Assembly (NCBI GenBank): GCA_002270295.1
Contig: NISF01000007.1
Span: forward strand, 186,540 to 250,539
From: Enterobacter sp. 10-1
Lineage (GTDB): Bacteria; Pseudomonadota; Gammaproteobacteria; Enterobacterales; Enterobacteriaceae
Length of the DNA stretch: 64,000 nt
Reading direction: 5' to 3'
This document shows, one piece after another, positions 1 through 10,218 of this stretch (the first letter of the stretch is position 1; each line of letters begins with the position of its first letter). The translations under genes were made by a program, and so were the position numbers. The notes under the pieces were generated by a model. It had not been told where the DNA came from. It did not search any database and saw only the letters and a list, made by a program, of their open reading frames with translations.

Positions 1-157
1 CACGCGTATCGGGCGGCAAGCGCATAGCGCCCCCAGGCTGACCGATGAGCCGCCGGGGCGATGCCGCTGACCGTAACGTTGCCTGCGACGGCCCAAAACG
101 GGCGAAGCTCATGGATGAACCGCTAACGGCGTAGCCAACCAGGAAATAGCCTGAAGG
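1..157. other. Unassigned DNA upstream of pdxA
   Basis: In E. coli the 3' end of surA abuts pdxA on the same strand. Here none of the three plus-strand frames of this stretch resembles the SurA C-terminus, and all three are interrupted by stops. A short minus-strand frame (about positions 1-120, after a stop) has coding-like composition but is not recognised. The DNA is GC-rich with small inverted repeats. It could be the edge of an insertion, a rearranged junction or an unusual spacer; the left boundary of the window prevents a decision. Confidence 0.4.
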
Positions 158-1147
158 ATGAAGCGTATGAATCGTGTTGTCATCACTCCCGGGGAACCTG
201 CCGGGATTGGCCCTGACCTCGTCGCGCAGCTTGCGCAGAGAGACTGGCCGGTTGAGCTGGTGGTTTGCGCCGATGGCGCACTGTTATCTGACCGAGCCCA
301 ACGGCTCGGTCTTCCTTTATTGCTTCAGCCCTACGATCCGTCCCGCCCCGCCGCCCCGCAGCGCGCCGGCACCCTGACCCTGCTTCCCGTCACGCTAAAC
401 GCCCCGGTAACGCCCGGCGTGCTGGACGTGCGCAACGGCAGCTACGTGGTGGAAACCCTGGCGCGCGCCTGCGACGGCTGCCTGAACGGCGAGTTTGCGG
501 CATTAATCACCGGGCCGGTCCATAAAGGCAATATCAACGACGCCGGGATCGCCTTCACCGGGCATACCGAATTCTTCGAAGAGCGCTCGCAGGCCAGTAA
601 AGTGGTGATGATGCTGGCCACGGAAGAGCTTCGCGTCGCGCTGGCGACCACCCATCTGCCGCTGAAAGCGATCAGTGACGCCATTACCCCCGACCTGCTG
701 CGTGAAGTCATCACCATCCTTGACCACGATCTGCGGCACAAGTTTGGTATTGCCCACCCGCATGTGCTGGTGTGCGGTCTGAACCCGCACGCGGGAGAAG
801 GCGGCCATATGGGTACGGAAGAGATCGATACCATCATTCCGGTGCTGGAAGAGATGCGCGCTCGGGGGATGAATCTCAGCGGGCCGCTGCCTGCTGATAC
901 CCTTTTTCAGCCCAAATATCTCGACCATGCCGACGCGGTGCTCGCGATGTACCACGATCAGGGCCTTCCCGTGCTAAAATACCAGGGCTTCGGCCGTGGC
1001 GTGAACATTACGCTCGGTTTACCTTTTATTCGAACCTCCGTTGACCACGGTACCGCGCTAGAACTGGCGGGCCAGGGGAAAGCGGATGTCGGCAGTTTTA
1101 TCACGGCGCTTAATCTCGCCATTAAAATGATTGTTAATACGCAATGA
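158..1147 (+). CDS. pdxA: 4-hydroxythreonine-4-phosphate dehydrogenase
   Basis: PdxA oxidises 4-phosphohydroxy-L-threonine with NAD in the de novo pyridoxal 5'-phosphate pathway; the product condenses with deoxyxylulose phosphate on PdxJ. The 329-residue length equals E. coli PdxA. The metal-binding histidines are visible in [18 protein letters not shown] and [11 protein letters not shown], and the start of the fold in [14 protein letters not shown]. The ATG at 158 aligns with the E. coli start, but its purine-rich AAGGA lies right against it. The ATG at 167 has better ribosome-binding spacing and could be the real start (three residues shorter). The stop overlaps rsmA by four bases (ATGA), so the two are translationally coupled. 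The usual upstream partner surA is not seen. Confidence 0.97.
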   Translation: MKRMNRVVITPGEPAGIGPDLVAQLAQRDWPVELVVCADGALLSDRAQRLGLPLLLQPYDPSRPAAPQRAGTLTLLPVTLNAPVTPGVLDVRNGSYVVETLARACDGCLNGEFAALITGPVHKGNINDAGIAFTGHTEFFEERSQASKVVMMLATEELRVALATTHLPLKAISDAITPDLLREVITILDHDLRHKFGIAHPHVLVCGLNPHAGEGGHMGTEEIDTIIPVLEEMRARGMNLSGPLPADTLFQPKYLDHADAVLAMYHDQGLPVLKYQGFGRGVNITLGLPFIRTSVDHGTALELAGQGKADVGSFITALNLAIKMIVNTQ

Positions 1148-1965
1148 ATAATCGAGTCCATCAGGGCCACTTAGCCCGTAAACGCTTCGGGCAAAACTTT
1201 CTCAACGATCGATTCGTGATCGACAGTATTGTCTCAGCCATTAACCCACAGAAAGGTCAGGCGATTGTCGAAATCGGCCCGGGCCTGGCAGCGCTGACCG
1301 AACCGGTTGGTGAACGTCTGGACGAGCTCACCGTTATCGAGCTGGACCGCGACCTGGCCGCCCGCCTGAAAACGCACCCGTTCTTAGGGCCAAAGCTGAC
1401 CATTTATCAGCAGGATGCCATGGCCATGAACTTCGGCGAGCTGTCGCAGAACATGGGTCAGCCGCTACGCGTGTTCGGCAACCTGCCTTACAACATCTCC
1501 ACGCCGCTGATGTTCCATCTGTTCAGCTATACTGATGCCATTGCCGACATGCACTTTATGCTGCAAAAAGAGGTCGTCAATCGCCTGGTTGCCGGTCCGA
1601 ACAGTAAGGCGTATGGTCGACTGAGCGTGATGGCGCAATATTACTGCCAGATCATTCCGGTGCTTGAAGTCCCGCCGACCGCCTTTACGCCGCCGCCTAA
1701 AGTCGATTCCGCCGTGGTTCGCCTGGTGCCCTATCGCACGCTGCCGCATCCGGTCAAAGAGGTTCGCGTACTGAGCCGAATCACCACCGAAGCGTTCAAC
1801 CAGCGCCGGAAAACGATTCGCAATAGCCTCGGCAATCTGTTCAGCGTTGAAGTGCTGACCGAGCTGGGCATCGACCCGGCGAAACGCGCAGAGAATATTT
1901 CCGTGGCGCAGTATTGTCAGCTAGCTAACTGGTTAACTGAAAACTCGCCCACCAAGGAGAGCTAA
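1144..1965 (+). CDS. rsmA: 16S rRNA dimethyladenosine transferase (KsgA)
   Basis: RsmA/KsgA dimethylates the two adjacent adenines (A1518 and A1519, E. coli numbering) in helix 45 of 16S rRNA late in 30S assembly, using S-adenosylmethionine; its loss gives kasugamycin resistance. The 273-residue length matches E. coli. Visible are the N-terminal FGQNFL segment, the SAM-binding [11 protein letters not shown] loop, and the catalytic motif NLPYNIS (about residues 113-119). The ATG overlaps the pdxA stop by four bases, and apaG follows three bases after the stop, which is the conserved pdxA-rsmA-apaG-apaH arrangement. Confidence 0.98.
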   Translation: MNNRVHQGHLARKRFGQNFLNDRFVIDSIVSAINPQKGQAIVEIGPGLAALTEPVGERLDELTVIELDRDLAARLKTHPFLGPKLTIYQQDAMAMNFGELSQNMGQPLRVFGNLPYNISTPLMFHLFSYTDAIADMHFMLQKEVVNRLVAGPNSKAYGRLSVMAQYYCQIIPVLEVPPTAFTPPPKVDSAVVRLVPYRTLPHPVKEVRVLSRITTEAFNQRRKTIRNSLGNLFSVEVLTELGIDPAKRAENISVAQYCQLANWLTENSPTKES

Positions 1966-1967
1966 CC

Positions 1968-2345
1968 ATGATCAATTCGCCCCGAGTTTGTGTACAGGTA
2001 CAGAGCGTCTATATCGAATCGCAGTCTTCTCCGGAAAACGATCGTTACGTCTTCGCTTATACCGTCACCATCCGCAATCTGGGGCGGAGTCAGGTTCAGC
2101 TTCTTGGCCGCTACTGGCTTATCACCAACGGTCACGGTCGTGAGACTGAGGTTCAGGGTGAAGGGGTTGTCGGCGAGCAGCCGCATATTCCCGCTGGCGG
2201 GGAGTTTCAATACACCAGCGGCGCGGTTATTGAAACGCCGCTGGGCACCATGCAGGGACATTACGCCATGATCGACGTGAACGGTGCGCCGTTCTCCGTC
2301 GACATCCCTGTTTTCCGTCTCGCAGTACCAACGCTCATTCACTAA
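1968..2345 (+). CDS. apaG: ApaG domain protein
   Basis: ApaG is a small all-beta (fibronectin III-like) protein conserved in proteobacteria. Its cellular role is unclear; it is linked by operon position to Ap4A hydrolysis and to cobalt/magnesium phenotypes. The 125 residues are the family's usual length, with conserved [15 protein letters not shown] and the PLGTMQGHY loop toward the C-terminus. A strong AAGGAG lies six bases before the ATG. It sits between rsmA and apaH with four bases to the next start, so it is almost certainly co-transcribed. Confidence 0.95.
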   Translation: MINSPRVCVQVQSVYIESQSSPENDRYVFAYTVTIRNLGRSQVQLLGRYWLITNGHGRETEVQGEGVVGEQPHIPAGGEFQYTSGAVIETPLGTMQGHYAMIDVNGAPFSVDIPVFRLAVPTLIH

Positions 2346-2349
2346 AACC

Positions 2350-3198
2350 ATGTCTACATACCTTATTGGCGACGTTCACGGTTGCTACGATGAACTGATC
2401 GCATTATTAAAGCAGGTTGCGTTTACCCCTGGCAGCGATACGCTATGGCTTACCGGTGATTTAGTCGCCCGCGGCCCGGGCTCGCTGGAGGTTTTACGCT
2501 ACGTAAAATCCCTTGGCGATAGCGTGCGTATTGTCCTTGGCAATCACGATCTCCATCTGCTGGCCGTCTTCGCCGGCATTAGCCGCAACAAGCCAAAAGA
2601 TCGCCTGAAGTCACTGCTGGAAGCGCCGGATGCCGATGAGCTTCTCAACTGGCTGCGTCGCCAGCCGCTGATGCAGATTGATGAAGAGAAAAAGCTGGTG
2701 ATGGCCCATGCCGGCATCACGCCGCAGTGGGATCTGCCAACGGCGCAGCAGTGCGCGCGCGATGTTGAAGCGGTGCTCTCCAGCGACTCCTATCCGTTCT
2801 TCCTCGACGCCATGTATGGCGACATGCCCAACAACTGGAGCAGCGAGCTGAGCGGCCTTGCGCGACTGCGCTTTATCTCCAACGCCTTTACCCGCATGCG
2901 CTACTGCTTCCCGAACGGGCAGCTGGATATGTATGCCAAAGAAGCGCCGGAGGACGCCCCGGCGCCCCTGAAGCCGTGGTTTACCATCCCCGGTCCGGTG
3001 GCGAACGAGTACAGCATTGCTTTTGGCCACTGGGCTTCGCTGGAGGGACGCGGAACGCCTGAAGGCATTTATGCCCTGGATACCGGCTGCTGCTGGGGGG
3101 GAGATCTCACCTGCCTGCGCTGGGAAGACAAGGCGTACTTTACCCAGCCGTCGAACCGGCAGAAGGATCTGCATGAAGGTGAGGCGGTCGCCTCCTGA
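2350..3198 (+). CDS. apaH: Diadenosine tetraphosphatase (symmetrical)
   Basis: ApaH cleaves Ap4A symmetrically to two ADP and removes Np4 caps from RNA. It is a PPP-family metallophosphatase. The signature motifs GDVHGCYDE (residues 7-15), GDLVARGP and GNHDLH provide the two-metal site. Starting at ATG 2350 ([11 protein letters not shown]) gives 282 residues, close to the E. coli protein; the reading frame extends further upstream through apaG but that extension is not conserved. It is the last gene of the pdxA-rsmA-apaG-apaH run and faces folA across about 60 bases. Confidence 0.97.
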   Translation: MSTYLIGDVHGCYDELIALLKQVAFTPGSDTLWLTGDLVARGPGSLEVLRYVKSLGDSVRIVLGNHDLHLLAVFAGISRNKPKDRLKSLLEAPDADELLNWLRRQPLMQIDEEKKLVMAHAGITPQWDLPTAQQCARDVEAVLSSDSYPFFLDAMYGDMPNNWSSELSGLARLRFISNAFTRMRYCFPNGQLDMYAKEAPEDAPAPLKPWFTIPGPVANEYSIAFGHWASLEGRGTPEGIYALDTGCCWGGDLTCLRWEDKAYFTQPSNRQKDLHEGEAVAS

Positions 3199-3205
3199 GA
3201 AAGAT

Positions 3206-3230
3206 CCCGGATAGCTGCGCGTTATCCGGG
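3206..3230. terminator. Hairpin between convergent apaH and folA
   Basis: CCCGGATA (3206-3213) pairs with TATCCGGG (3223-3230) around a nine-base loop, seven bases after the apaH stop. There is no long T-run, so it may end or stabilise transcripts from either side. It lies at the only convergent junction in this part of the window. Confidence 0.55.
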
Positions 3231-3258
3231 TTATCTGAGAAGCCCTGTTCCCGGAAGC

Positions 3259-3799
<541 letters not shown>

Positions 3800-3893
3800 C
3801 TGGACGGAGAGTAAAGAATACGAAAATTTTCGGATTTGCTGGCGAGCCCACGTCAGCCTCGTGAGCCGCCAGATGAGAACGGCGCGCGATGCC

Positions 3894-5759
3894 TTAAGCT
3901 GAAGGCTTATTCTCCGGCTCGTCGGCAATATCCCCCGTATGCCTGCCCTCTTCCGTACCCTGCCAGCCGTGGCGCTGGACCAGCGACAGATGGGTGCGGT
4001 CTTCGTTGATGATGCCGGTCAGCATATCGCTGGTGCGCTTAAAGACCGCCACGCGGGAAGCCGGGTCGTTTTCCGCCATCTCCACCATCTCTTCCACCAT
4101 TTTGATATTGAAACGGCGGAACAGATCGGCGCGCTCGCGCGCCTCATAGGCGCCCAGGCCCAGCGCCTCCAGCGCCATGCGCCCGGACTTCAGCGCCGCT
4201 TCAAAGGTTTCACGCTCGGGCGCCTCGACCCCGGCCTGGCGCAGCTGAATATAGTGATCGATATCGCGGGCCCGCGAGATAATTTGCAGATGCGGGAAGT
4301 GCTCTTTCGCCAGCTCAACCAGCTGCAGGCTGGCCTGCGGATCGTCGATAGCGTTTATCAGCACTTCCGCTTTTCCCGCTCCCGCCGACTCCAGCAGATC
4401 GGCCCGCGTCGCGTCGCCGTAGAACACCTTCATATCAAATTTACGCAGCGCCTCAACGTGGTCAGGATCGTGGTCGAGGATGACCATCTTCACCCCGCCG
4501 GAGAGCAGCACGCGGCCGGCGATCTGCCCGTAGCGGCCAAAACCGGCGACAATCACCCGCGGCTGCTCTTCATCAATCTCATCGGCCTCGCGCGCCTGTC
4601 CGGAGGATGATTTTTCCAGCCGGGTCAGCAGCACCAGCAGGATCGGCGTCGCCGCCATCGACAGCGCCACCGCCAGGGTCAGCGCCCTGGCCCACTCGCT
4701 ATCCAGCACCTCGGCCATTTGCGCGGCGCCGAATACCACAAAGGCAAACTCGCTCCCCTGCCCCAACAGCACCGCAAACCAGCGGCGCTGGGCGCGCGGT
4801 ACGCCGAGTGGTTTCGCAATCAGCCACAGCATGACGCCTTTGATGACCAGGAACCCGGCCAGCAGAATCAAAATGCGCAGCGGATGAGTCACCAGGGTGC
4901 CAAAATCCACCGACATCCCGACGCCAATAAAGAACAGCCCCAGCAGCAGCCCCTTGAACGGTTCAATATCGCTTTCCAGCGCGTGGCGGTACTCCGAGCT
5001 GGCCAACAGCACCCCGGCAAGGAAGGCGCCCATCGCCATCGATAGCCCGACTTCTTCCAGCAGCAGCCCAAAACCAAAGACCAGGAACAGGGCCACGGCG
5101 CTGAACACCTCCCGCAGGCCGGAGCGGGCAACGAAGCGCAGCACCGGCCGGGTCAGGTAGCGACCGAGCACCACTACCAGCGCCAGCGCGCCCGCCACCT
5201 TCAGCGCCGACAGGGCAAACGCCCACAGCGTGGTGGAGCCGCCGCTGCTGGCCAGCAGCGGGATCATCGCCACCAGCGGGATGGCCGCGATATCCTGAAA
5301 CAGCAGCACCGCAAAGGCGCTACGCCCCATTTGCGAAACCGTCAGGTTGCGTTCATTCATGGCCTGCATCGCGATCGCCGTAGACGACAGCGCCAGCGTC
5401 ATGCCGATAAGCTCAGCCACCTGCCAGCGCATTCCCAGCAGCATGCAGAACAGGCCAATCAGCGCCCCGCAGGCCACCATCTGCAGCGCACCGCCGCCAA
5501 ATACCGAGGCCCGCAGCTTCCACAGGCGCTGCGGGTCGAGCTCAAGGCCGATCACGAACAGCATCAGCACCACGCCGATTTCGGCGAAGTGGAGGATCGT
5601 CCCGGCGTCGGTCACCAGCTTCAGCCCCCACGGACCGATAATACAGCCGGCGATCAAATACCCCAGCACCGAGCCGAGGCCAAGGCGGACGGCAATCGGT
5701 ACGATCAGCGCGGCGGACCCGAGATAGATCAGCGCCTGTATCAGCGTATGGCTATCCAT
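3894..5759 (-). CDS. kefC: Glutathione-gated potassium efflux antiporter
   Basis: KefC exports K+ in exchange for H+ when glutathione adducts accumulate, acidifying the cytoplasm and protecting against electrophiles. The 621 residues match the E. coli protein (620). The first about 380 residues form a CPA2-type membrane domain of roughly a dozen hydrophobic helices. A linker is followed by a Rossmann RCK/KTN domain starting at [17 protein letters not shown], where NAD(H), AMP and glutathione bind. Its start overlaps the end of kefF by eight bases, so the ancillary subunit is made from the same message. The C-terminus (DEPENKPSA) is variable in the family. Confidence 0.97.
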   Translation of the reverse strand: MDSHTLIQALIYLGSAALIVPIAVRLGLGSVLGYLIAGCIIGPWGLKLVTDAGTILHFAEIGVVLMLFVIGLELDPQRLWKLRASVFGGGALQMVACGALIGLFCMLLGMRWQVAELIGMTLALSSTAIAMQAMNERNLTVSQMGRSAFAVLLFQDIAAIPLVAMIPLLASSGGSTTLWAFALSALKVAGALALVVVLGRYLTRPVLRFVARSGLREVFSAVALFLVFGFGLLLEEVGLSMAMGAFLAGVLLASSEYRHALESDIEPFKGLLLGLFFIGVGMSVDFGTLVTHPLRILILLAGFLVIKGVMLWLIAKPLGVPRAQRRWFAVLLGQGSEFAFVVFGAAQMAEVLDSEWARALTLAVALSMAATPILLVLLTRLEKSSSGQAREADEIDEEQPRVIVAGFGRYGQIAGRVLLSGGVKMVILDHDPDHVEALRKFDMKVFYGDATRADLLESAGAGKAEVLINAIDDPQASLQLVELAKEHFPHLQIISRARDIDHYIQLRQAGVEAPERETFEAALKSGRMALEALGLGAYEARERADLFRRFNIKMVEEMVEMAENDPASRVAVFKRTSDMLTGIINEDRTHLSLVQRHGWQGTEEGRHTGDIADEPENKPSA

Positions 5760-6282
5760 TGTGCGCCTCCTGCCATTCGATTAAGCGTTGTCGATAGCGG
5801 CGCGCCTGCGCCTGGAGGGTTTCGTCGTCGCAGATAAAGGTGCAGTGCATCGCAAACGGCGGCAGCCACTTCATCCCGCAGTACAGTCCGGTAGCCTGCA
5901 GCGGCTGGGCCAGCACGTCAAAACCGGGGAAGGAGCCAATATCGAAGTGGCTTTCGCCGCCGCCGGTGGTGACCGCCCACATCAGCGATTTACCGTGCAG
6001 GGCGATGCCGTTATGGCCGTAGGCCCAGCCGTGCGACAGCACCTTGTCCAGCCACAGCTTCAGCAGAGGCGGAACGCTGTACCACTGTAAGGGATGCTGC
6101 CAGATAACCAGATCCGCGCGGGCCAGCGCCGCCTGTTCGGCGGCGACGTCGATATTAAAATCGGGGTAAAGTTGATAAAGGGAGCGTATCTCTACGCCAT
6201 CCAGCGTCCCTGCCTGCTCAAGCATCCGCTTATTCGCATGCGAGTGATGCGGATAGGGATGGGCATAAATTATCAGAATCAT
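5752..6282 (-). CDS. kefF: KefC ancillary quinone oxidoreductase
   Basis: KefF is a flavodoxin-fold NAD(P)H:quinone reductase that binds the KefC RCK domain and is needed for full antiporter activity. The 176 residues equal E. coli KefF. The FMN-binding regions [13 protein letters not shown] at the N-terminus and [19 protein letters not shown] in the middle are clear, as is the TTGGGES loop. It is the first gene of the kefF-kefC pair (eight-base overlap). In E. coli yaaU and the fix/cai genes lie beyond kefF; here the ketogluconate block begins instead. Confidence 0.96.
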   Translation of the reverse strand: MILIIYAHPYPHHSHANKRMLEQAGTLDGVEIRSLYQLYPDFNIDVAAEQAALARADLVIWQHPLQWYSVPPLLKLWLDKVLSHGWAYGHNGIALHGKSLMWAVTTGGGESHFDIGSFPGFDVLAQPLQATGLYCGMKWLPPFAMHCTFICDDETLQAQARRYRQRLIEWQEAHNG

Positions 6283-6377
6283 TGATTAGCCTGCGTTAAC
6301 TCTTGTTGTAATCAGCAAGAGTGTAGTCAGTTAATCGAAGCGCTTACAATGATAACTGTGATTTATGTCGCCTTATC

Positions 6378-7682
6378 CTACGCGTTCCGCGGCTGCTTGC
6401 TGACGCTGACATCGGGCTCGCTGCCCGCAAGGTCGCAGCGTTTCGGCAGCAGGAAGGTCATGGTTCCGGCAATGATTAACGATCCGGCAAGCGCGCAGAC
6501 CGCCACGTTTTGTCCGTACAGATAGATCATCACGCCTACCAGATAGGGGCCGCAGAAACCGCCGAGATTCCCGAGGCCGTTAATCACCCCGCGCGCGCTG
6601 CCGGCCACTTCCGCTGAGGCAATCCGCCCCGGCATCGACCAGAACGGACTGGTTGCCGATTTCAGGAAGAAGCCGCAAATCACCAGCGCAATATAGGCCG
6701 CCACCACGTGTTCGCGCAGCACCACCGACGCTACCAGCGCGGCGGCAAAGCTGTAGAGCGAGAAGCGGACCCACAGCCGACGCTTGCCGCTGCGATCGCT
6801 AAATAATGAAATTACGTAGATCCCGGCGAGGGTAGCGACGAACGGCAGCACCGCCAGCAGGCCAACGCTTGCCATGTTGCCGCCGGTCAGTCCTTTAAGA
6901 ATGGTCGGCAGCCACAGGGTATAGCCGTAATCGCCGGTCTGGTAAAAGAAGTTGAGGATCACCAGCTTCATCAGCCCGGAATTGCGGAAGACATCTTTTA
7001 CCGGCGCGTTGCTCACCGCATCTTCCGCCAGTTTGGCCGCCCGCTCCGCGGCGAGGGTGGTGACCAGATAGTTGCGCTCCTTCTCCGGCAGCCAGCGGGC
7101 CTCTTCCGGGCGGTCGCTAATCATGTACCACCACACCGCCAGCACCACCAGCGACAGCAGCCCTTCGATAATAAACAGCCAGCGCCAGTCGAGCGCGGCG
7201 ATAATGGCACCGGAGACCGGGGCGGTCAGCATGCCGCCCAGCGGGGCAAACATCATGACAAAGGCGTTGGCCCGGCCCAGCTCTTTTTCCGGGAACCAGT
7301 TGCTGACCATCGTCAGGACCACCGGCAGCATCCCACCTTCGGAAACGCCGAGAATAAAGCGCAGAACCAGCAGCTGATATTCGTGGGTCACAAAGCCGGT
7401 CGCCACCGATACTATCGCCCAGGCTACCAGCGACCAGGCAATAAAACGTTTTCCGCTGCCGTTTACCGCAATCCGCCCACCGGGGATTTGCAGAAATAAA
7501 TAGCCAATAAAAAATATACCGCTGGCAACACCAGCCATCTGGCTGGTAATACCTAAATCCTCTTCCATGCCACCGGGTAAAGCAAAACTAATATTAACCC
7601 GATCCATAAACGAAATAATACAGGCGATCAGCACCGGCGTAATAATACGCAGCCAGCGGGTGCCGGGAATTTTATCATTCAT
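6378..7682 (-). CDS. MFS transporter, anion:cation symporter family
   Basis: This is a 12-helix major facilitator of the ACS family (relatives: hexuronate, galactonate, tartrate and 2-ketogluconate importers), which moves organic anions with H+. The family signature FMDRVNISFALPG lies in helix 1, and a second repeat begins after a central loop. The ATG at 7682 (MNDKIPG) gives 434 residues and has GAGAG eight bases upstream; an in-frame GTG three codons earlier is less likely. It follows the 2-ketoacid reductase gene on the same strand with about 95 bases between, so it probably imports that enzyme's substrate, which I infer to be a keto-gluconate. The exact substrate is not provable from sequence. 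Confidence 0.85.
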   Translation of the reverse strand: MNDKIPGTRWLRIITPVLIACIISFMDRVNISFALPGGMEEDLGITSQMAGVASGIFFIGYLFLQIPGGRIAVNGSGKRFIAWSLVAWAIVSVATGFVTHEYQLLVLRFILGVSEGGMLPVVLTMVSNWFPEKELGRANAFVMMFAPLGGMLTAPVSGAIIAALDWRWLFIIEGLLSLVVLAVWWYMISDRPEEARWLPEKERNYLVTTLAAERAAKLAEDAVSNAPVKDVFRNSGLMKLVILNFFYQTGDYGYTLWLPTILKGLTGGNMASVGLLAVLPFVATLAGIYVISLFSDRSGKRRLWVRFSLYSFAAALVASVVLREHVVAAYIALVICGFFLKSATSPFWSMPGRIASAEVAGSARGVINGLGNLGGFCGPYLVGVMIYLYGQNVAVCALAGSLIIAGTMTFLLPKRCDLAGSEPDVSVSKQPRNA

Positions 7683-7776
7683 ATTTCGCACTCTCTATGC
7701 AGAGGTTATCGTTGTAATTTAAGAACCTGTCCCACCAGGTTCTCATTGGCGCTGGGTACAGAAATAAGAGCGGTAA

Positions 7777-8727
7777 TTAATTAATAGCGTTGGGCAGCGG
7801 GTTCCCGGAAAAATAAGCGGCGACGTTAGCAAACACCACATCACTCATTTTCTGTCGGGTTTCATGGGTTGCGCTGGCAACGTGCGGTTGCAGGACCACA
7901 TTATCGAGCGCAATCATCTCGGCGGGAACCCGCGGTTCGTCTTCAAAGACGTCGAGAGCGGCCCCGGCGATAACACCGTTTTGTAACGCCTGAATCAGAG
8001 CCTTTTCGTCGACCAGCGACCCGCGGGCGATGTTGATAAGCCACGCCTGTTTTGGCATCACGTTAAAGACGGAAGCATCGATCAGCCCGCGGTTGGCTTC
8101 ACCGCCGGAGGCGGCAATCACCAAAAAATCGCTTTCATGGGCCAGGGTATGCAGATCGGCGCACCACTGATAATCGAGCCCGGCCACCTGCTTACGGTCG
8201 GTATAGAGCACCTGCATATCAAAGCCACGGGCGCGGCGGGCGATGGCCTGGCCAATATTGCCCATCCCCAGCAGGCCGATGCGCTTGCCGCTGACCTGAG
8301 TTGCCAGCGGCAGGCCGCCGTTCAGCCAGCGGCCTTCCCGCACAAAGCGGTCGCCCTGACACAGCTGGCGCGAACCGGCCAGCAGCAGCCCCATCGCCAG
8401 GTCAGCGACATCGTTGGTCAACACGCCGGAAGTGATGGAGACGGCGATCTGCCGGGAGCGGGCATACTCTAAATCCACCGCATCAGTACCGACGCCGAAG
8501 ATAGCGATCAGGCCAGCGTGCGGCAGCAGCTCCAGCACGCTGTTCTGCACGCCGACGTCTCCACGGGTCACGACGGCCGCAACGTTCTCTCCCTGCTCGC
8601 GCAAAAAGGCGATCGGATCGTCCTGCTCGTACAGGCGCAATAGCGGGAATTCGGCGGCCAGCTGCTCCTGTAAGGTCTCAATAACGGGGGCCACTAAAAG
8701 GACGGCTCGGGTAATAGCACTATTCAT
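7777..8727 (-). CDS. D-2-hydroxyacid dehydrogenase, GhrB-like
   Basis: A NAD(P)-dependent D-isomer-specific 2-hydroxyacid dehydrogenase of the GhrB/2-ketogluconate reductase type. The nucleotide-binding motif GLLGMGNIGQAIARRARG is followed by the catalytic Arg (IARGSLVDE), Glu (DVFEDEPRVP) and His (LQPHVASATHE). The ATG at 8727 follows CAGGTGA and gives 316 residues; an in-frame extension to 8772 lacks a ribosome-binding site. Relatives reduce glyoxylate, hydroxypyruvate and 2-keto- or 2,5-diketo-gluconate. Next to idnO and a gluconokinase, reduction of a 2-keto-gluconate at C2 is the most economical reading. It heads a two-gene operon with the MFS transporter. Confidence 0.85.
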   Translation of the reverse strand: MNSAITRAVLLVAPVIETLQEQLAAEFPLLRLYEQDDPIAFLREQGENVAAVVTRGDVGVQNSVLELLPHAGLIAIFGVGTDAVDLEYARSRQIAVSITSGVLTNDVADLAMGLLLAGSRQLCQGDRFVREGRWLNGGLPLATQVSGKRIGLLGMGNIGQAIARRARGFDMQVLYTDRKQVAGLDYQWCADLHTLAHESDFLVIAASGGEANRGLIDASVFNVMPKQAWLINIARGSLVDEKALIQALQNGVIAGAALDVFEDEPRVPAEMIALDNVVLQPHVASATHETRQKMSDVVFANVAAYFSGNPLPNAIN

Positions 8728-8794
8728 CGGATCACCTGTTTGAAGTTTCATAACGACTGTAGCCACTATCAAACGGTTTTTTGTCGCGGCGTTT

Positions 8795-8810
8795 TGCGAT
8801 CTGCATCACG
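8795..8810. promoter_or_regulatory. Candidate CRP site upstream of reductase-MFS operon
   Basis: TGCGA-TCTGCA-TCACG matches the CRP consensus TGTGA-N6-TCACA at 8 of 10 informative positions. It lies about 70 bases upstream of the reductase ATG. Just beyond, 8819-8838 carries two TGTTA elements that could be a repressor target. Confidence 0.45.
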
Positions 8811-8856
8811 CTGAATCGTGTTAAAAATAGCTGTTACACCGTCCGTGATCGATAAG

Positions 8857-8877
8857 ACAAAACCCGCGGATTGCGGG
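8857..8877 (-). terminator. Intrinsic terminator of the idnR-like gene
   Basis: On the minus strand CCCGC-AATCC-GCGGG is followed by TTTTG, about 60 bases past the regulator's stop. It separates the regulator's transcript from the downstream reductase-MFS operon. Confidence 0.7.
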
Positions 8878-8937
8878 CCTGGGGCGGATCGTACCTTAAC
8901 CTTCTGCTAACACGGCGCTATCGTCACGCCAGCGGCG

Positions 8938-9930
8938 CTATATGGTTTCCCCCATCGACAGGCGATAGTGCAGATCGACCTTTTCAATGGTTGGCAGTCC
9001 TTTGATTTTTTTAATTAATATCTCTGTTGCAACCTTGCCCATTTCAAAGCGTGGCGTCAGGACGCTCGCCAGGCGCGGCGAGATAATCTGGCCGATTTCC
9101 AGGCCATGAAAACCGGCTATAGCCAGCTCTTCAGGCACGCTGATACCAGATGCCAGGCACTCCTGTAACACGCCAACCGCCAGATCGTCATTGGTGCACA
9201 GAATGCCGTCCATGCGGGCATACATCTGGCGCGCCAGGGTCATCATCCCGGTACCGATCGATACCGACGACACCTTGTTCGGCGCGATACGTCCCACCGC
9301 CAGCCCGGCATTTTCCATCGCCTGGCAGTAGCCGGCGTAGCGCTGCTCGTCGCGCACGTCGGACATCGCGCCAAAATAGACGATCTGCCGTTTACCGCTC
9401 GCCAGCAGCATATTGGTCATATCGAAACCGGCTTTGAAGTTGTCAAAGCCCACGTTGATACGCCCCGGATTCTCCGCCAGCCCCATCACCTCCGCGACGG
9501 GGATTTTCGCCGCATTGAGGTACTTATCGGCCCGCAGGGTGTGGGCAGATTCGGTCAGCAGCAGGCCTTTGACATTAAAGGCCAGCACGGCGGCAATCTG
9601 CTCCTCTTCGCGCTGGCGGTCATAATCATAGTTCACCACCAGCGTCTGATAGCCGTGGGCGGCGGTAACCGATTCGATACCGGCCAGCAGGTCGGCAAAG
9701 ATTTGGTTATGAAAGGAGGGGATCAGTACGCCAATGCGCGGCACGACGACGCCGATCATCGCCGGATTATCGGGATCGGGCTCATAGCCAATTTCCGCAA
9801 TCACGCTGGCGATGCGCTCTGCCGTCTCCGGTTTGACTTTATCCGGCGTACGTAAATAGCGGCTGACGGTCATTTTGGTTACGCCAGCCAGCGCTGCAAT
9901 ATCATTGAGCGTTATGCGTTGTGCTTTCAT
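8938..9930 (-). CDS. LacI-family regulator, IdnR/GntR-like
   Basis: A LacI/GalR regulator of 330 residues. The N-terminal helix-turn-helix (ITLNDIAALAGVTKMTVSRY) and hinge are followed by a periplasmic-binding-like domain. Segments such as GVLIPSFHNQIFADLLAGIE, GYQTLVVNYDYD, RDEQRYAGYC and IAGFHGLEIG closely follow E. coli IdnR, which senses gluconate-type ligands. It is transcribed divergently from idnO-idnK and lies upstream of the reductase-MFS pair, the expected place for a local regulator. Whether it represses or activates is not visible; E. coli IdnR activates idn genes in the presence of 5-ketogluconate or idonate. Confidence 0.88.
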   Translation of the reverse strand: MKAQRITLNDIAALAGVTKMTVSRYLRTPDKVKPETAERIASVIAEIGYEPDPDNPAMIGVVVPRIGVLIPSFHNQIFADLLAGIESVTAAHGYQTLVVNYDYDRQREEEQIAAVLAFNVKGLLLTESAHTLRADKYLNAAKIPVAEVMGLAENPGRINVGFDNFKAGFDMTNMLLASGKRQIVYFGAMSDVRDEQRYAGYCQAMENAGLAVGRIAPNKVSSVSIGTGMMTLARQMYARMDGILCTNDDLAVGVLQECLASGISVPEELAIAGFHGLEIGQIISPRLASVLTPRFEMGKVATEILIKKIKGLPTIEKVDLHYRLSMGETI

Positions 9931-10010
9931 CTACCTGCCCGTCAAATACGTCCACTGCATCAGGTTATTATGCCTGCCGATGAACAAAAAGAGAATCGAA
10001 CCTCACTATC

Positions 10011-10100
10011 GTTAACCCCTTGAGTAACGGTAATTTACGCCCGGCTTCACGTTTAATGTAACCCCTTTTCGTAACACCGTTTTGAGTGATCTCCATCACG
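10011..10100 (+). promoter_or_regulatory. Control region of idnO-idnK: paired operators and CRP site
   Basis: Two related elements, GTTAACCCCTTGAGTAACGG (10011-10030) and TGTAACCCCTTTTCGTAAC (within 10056-10077), share the core TAACCCCTT-N2/3-GTAAC. They resemble the gluconate-type operators bound by GntR/IdnR regulators. AGTGA-TCTCCA-TCACG (10085-10100) fits the CRP consensus at 8 of 10 positions. The whole 288-base gap between the divergent regulator and idnO has no gene. Catabolite control by CRP and local control by the IdnR-like protein are inferred. Confidence 0.55.
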
Positions 10101-10218
10101 GTTTTACCCGGCAAAAATCCGTGAGATAGAGCACAGGTTCTTCCGCTTCACCTTTTTGTGGATCAGGAATAAAAGCGCACACCGTCATTTATATTCAGCC
10201 GTTAATCAGGATATCAAG

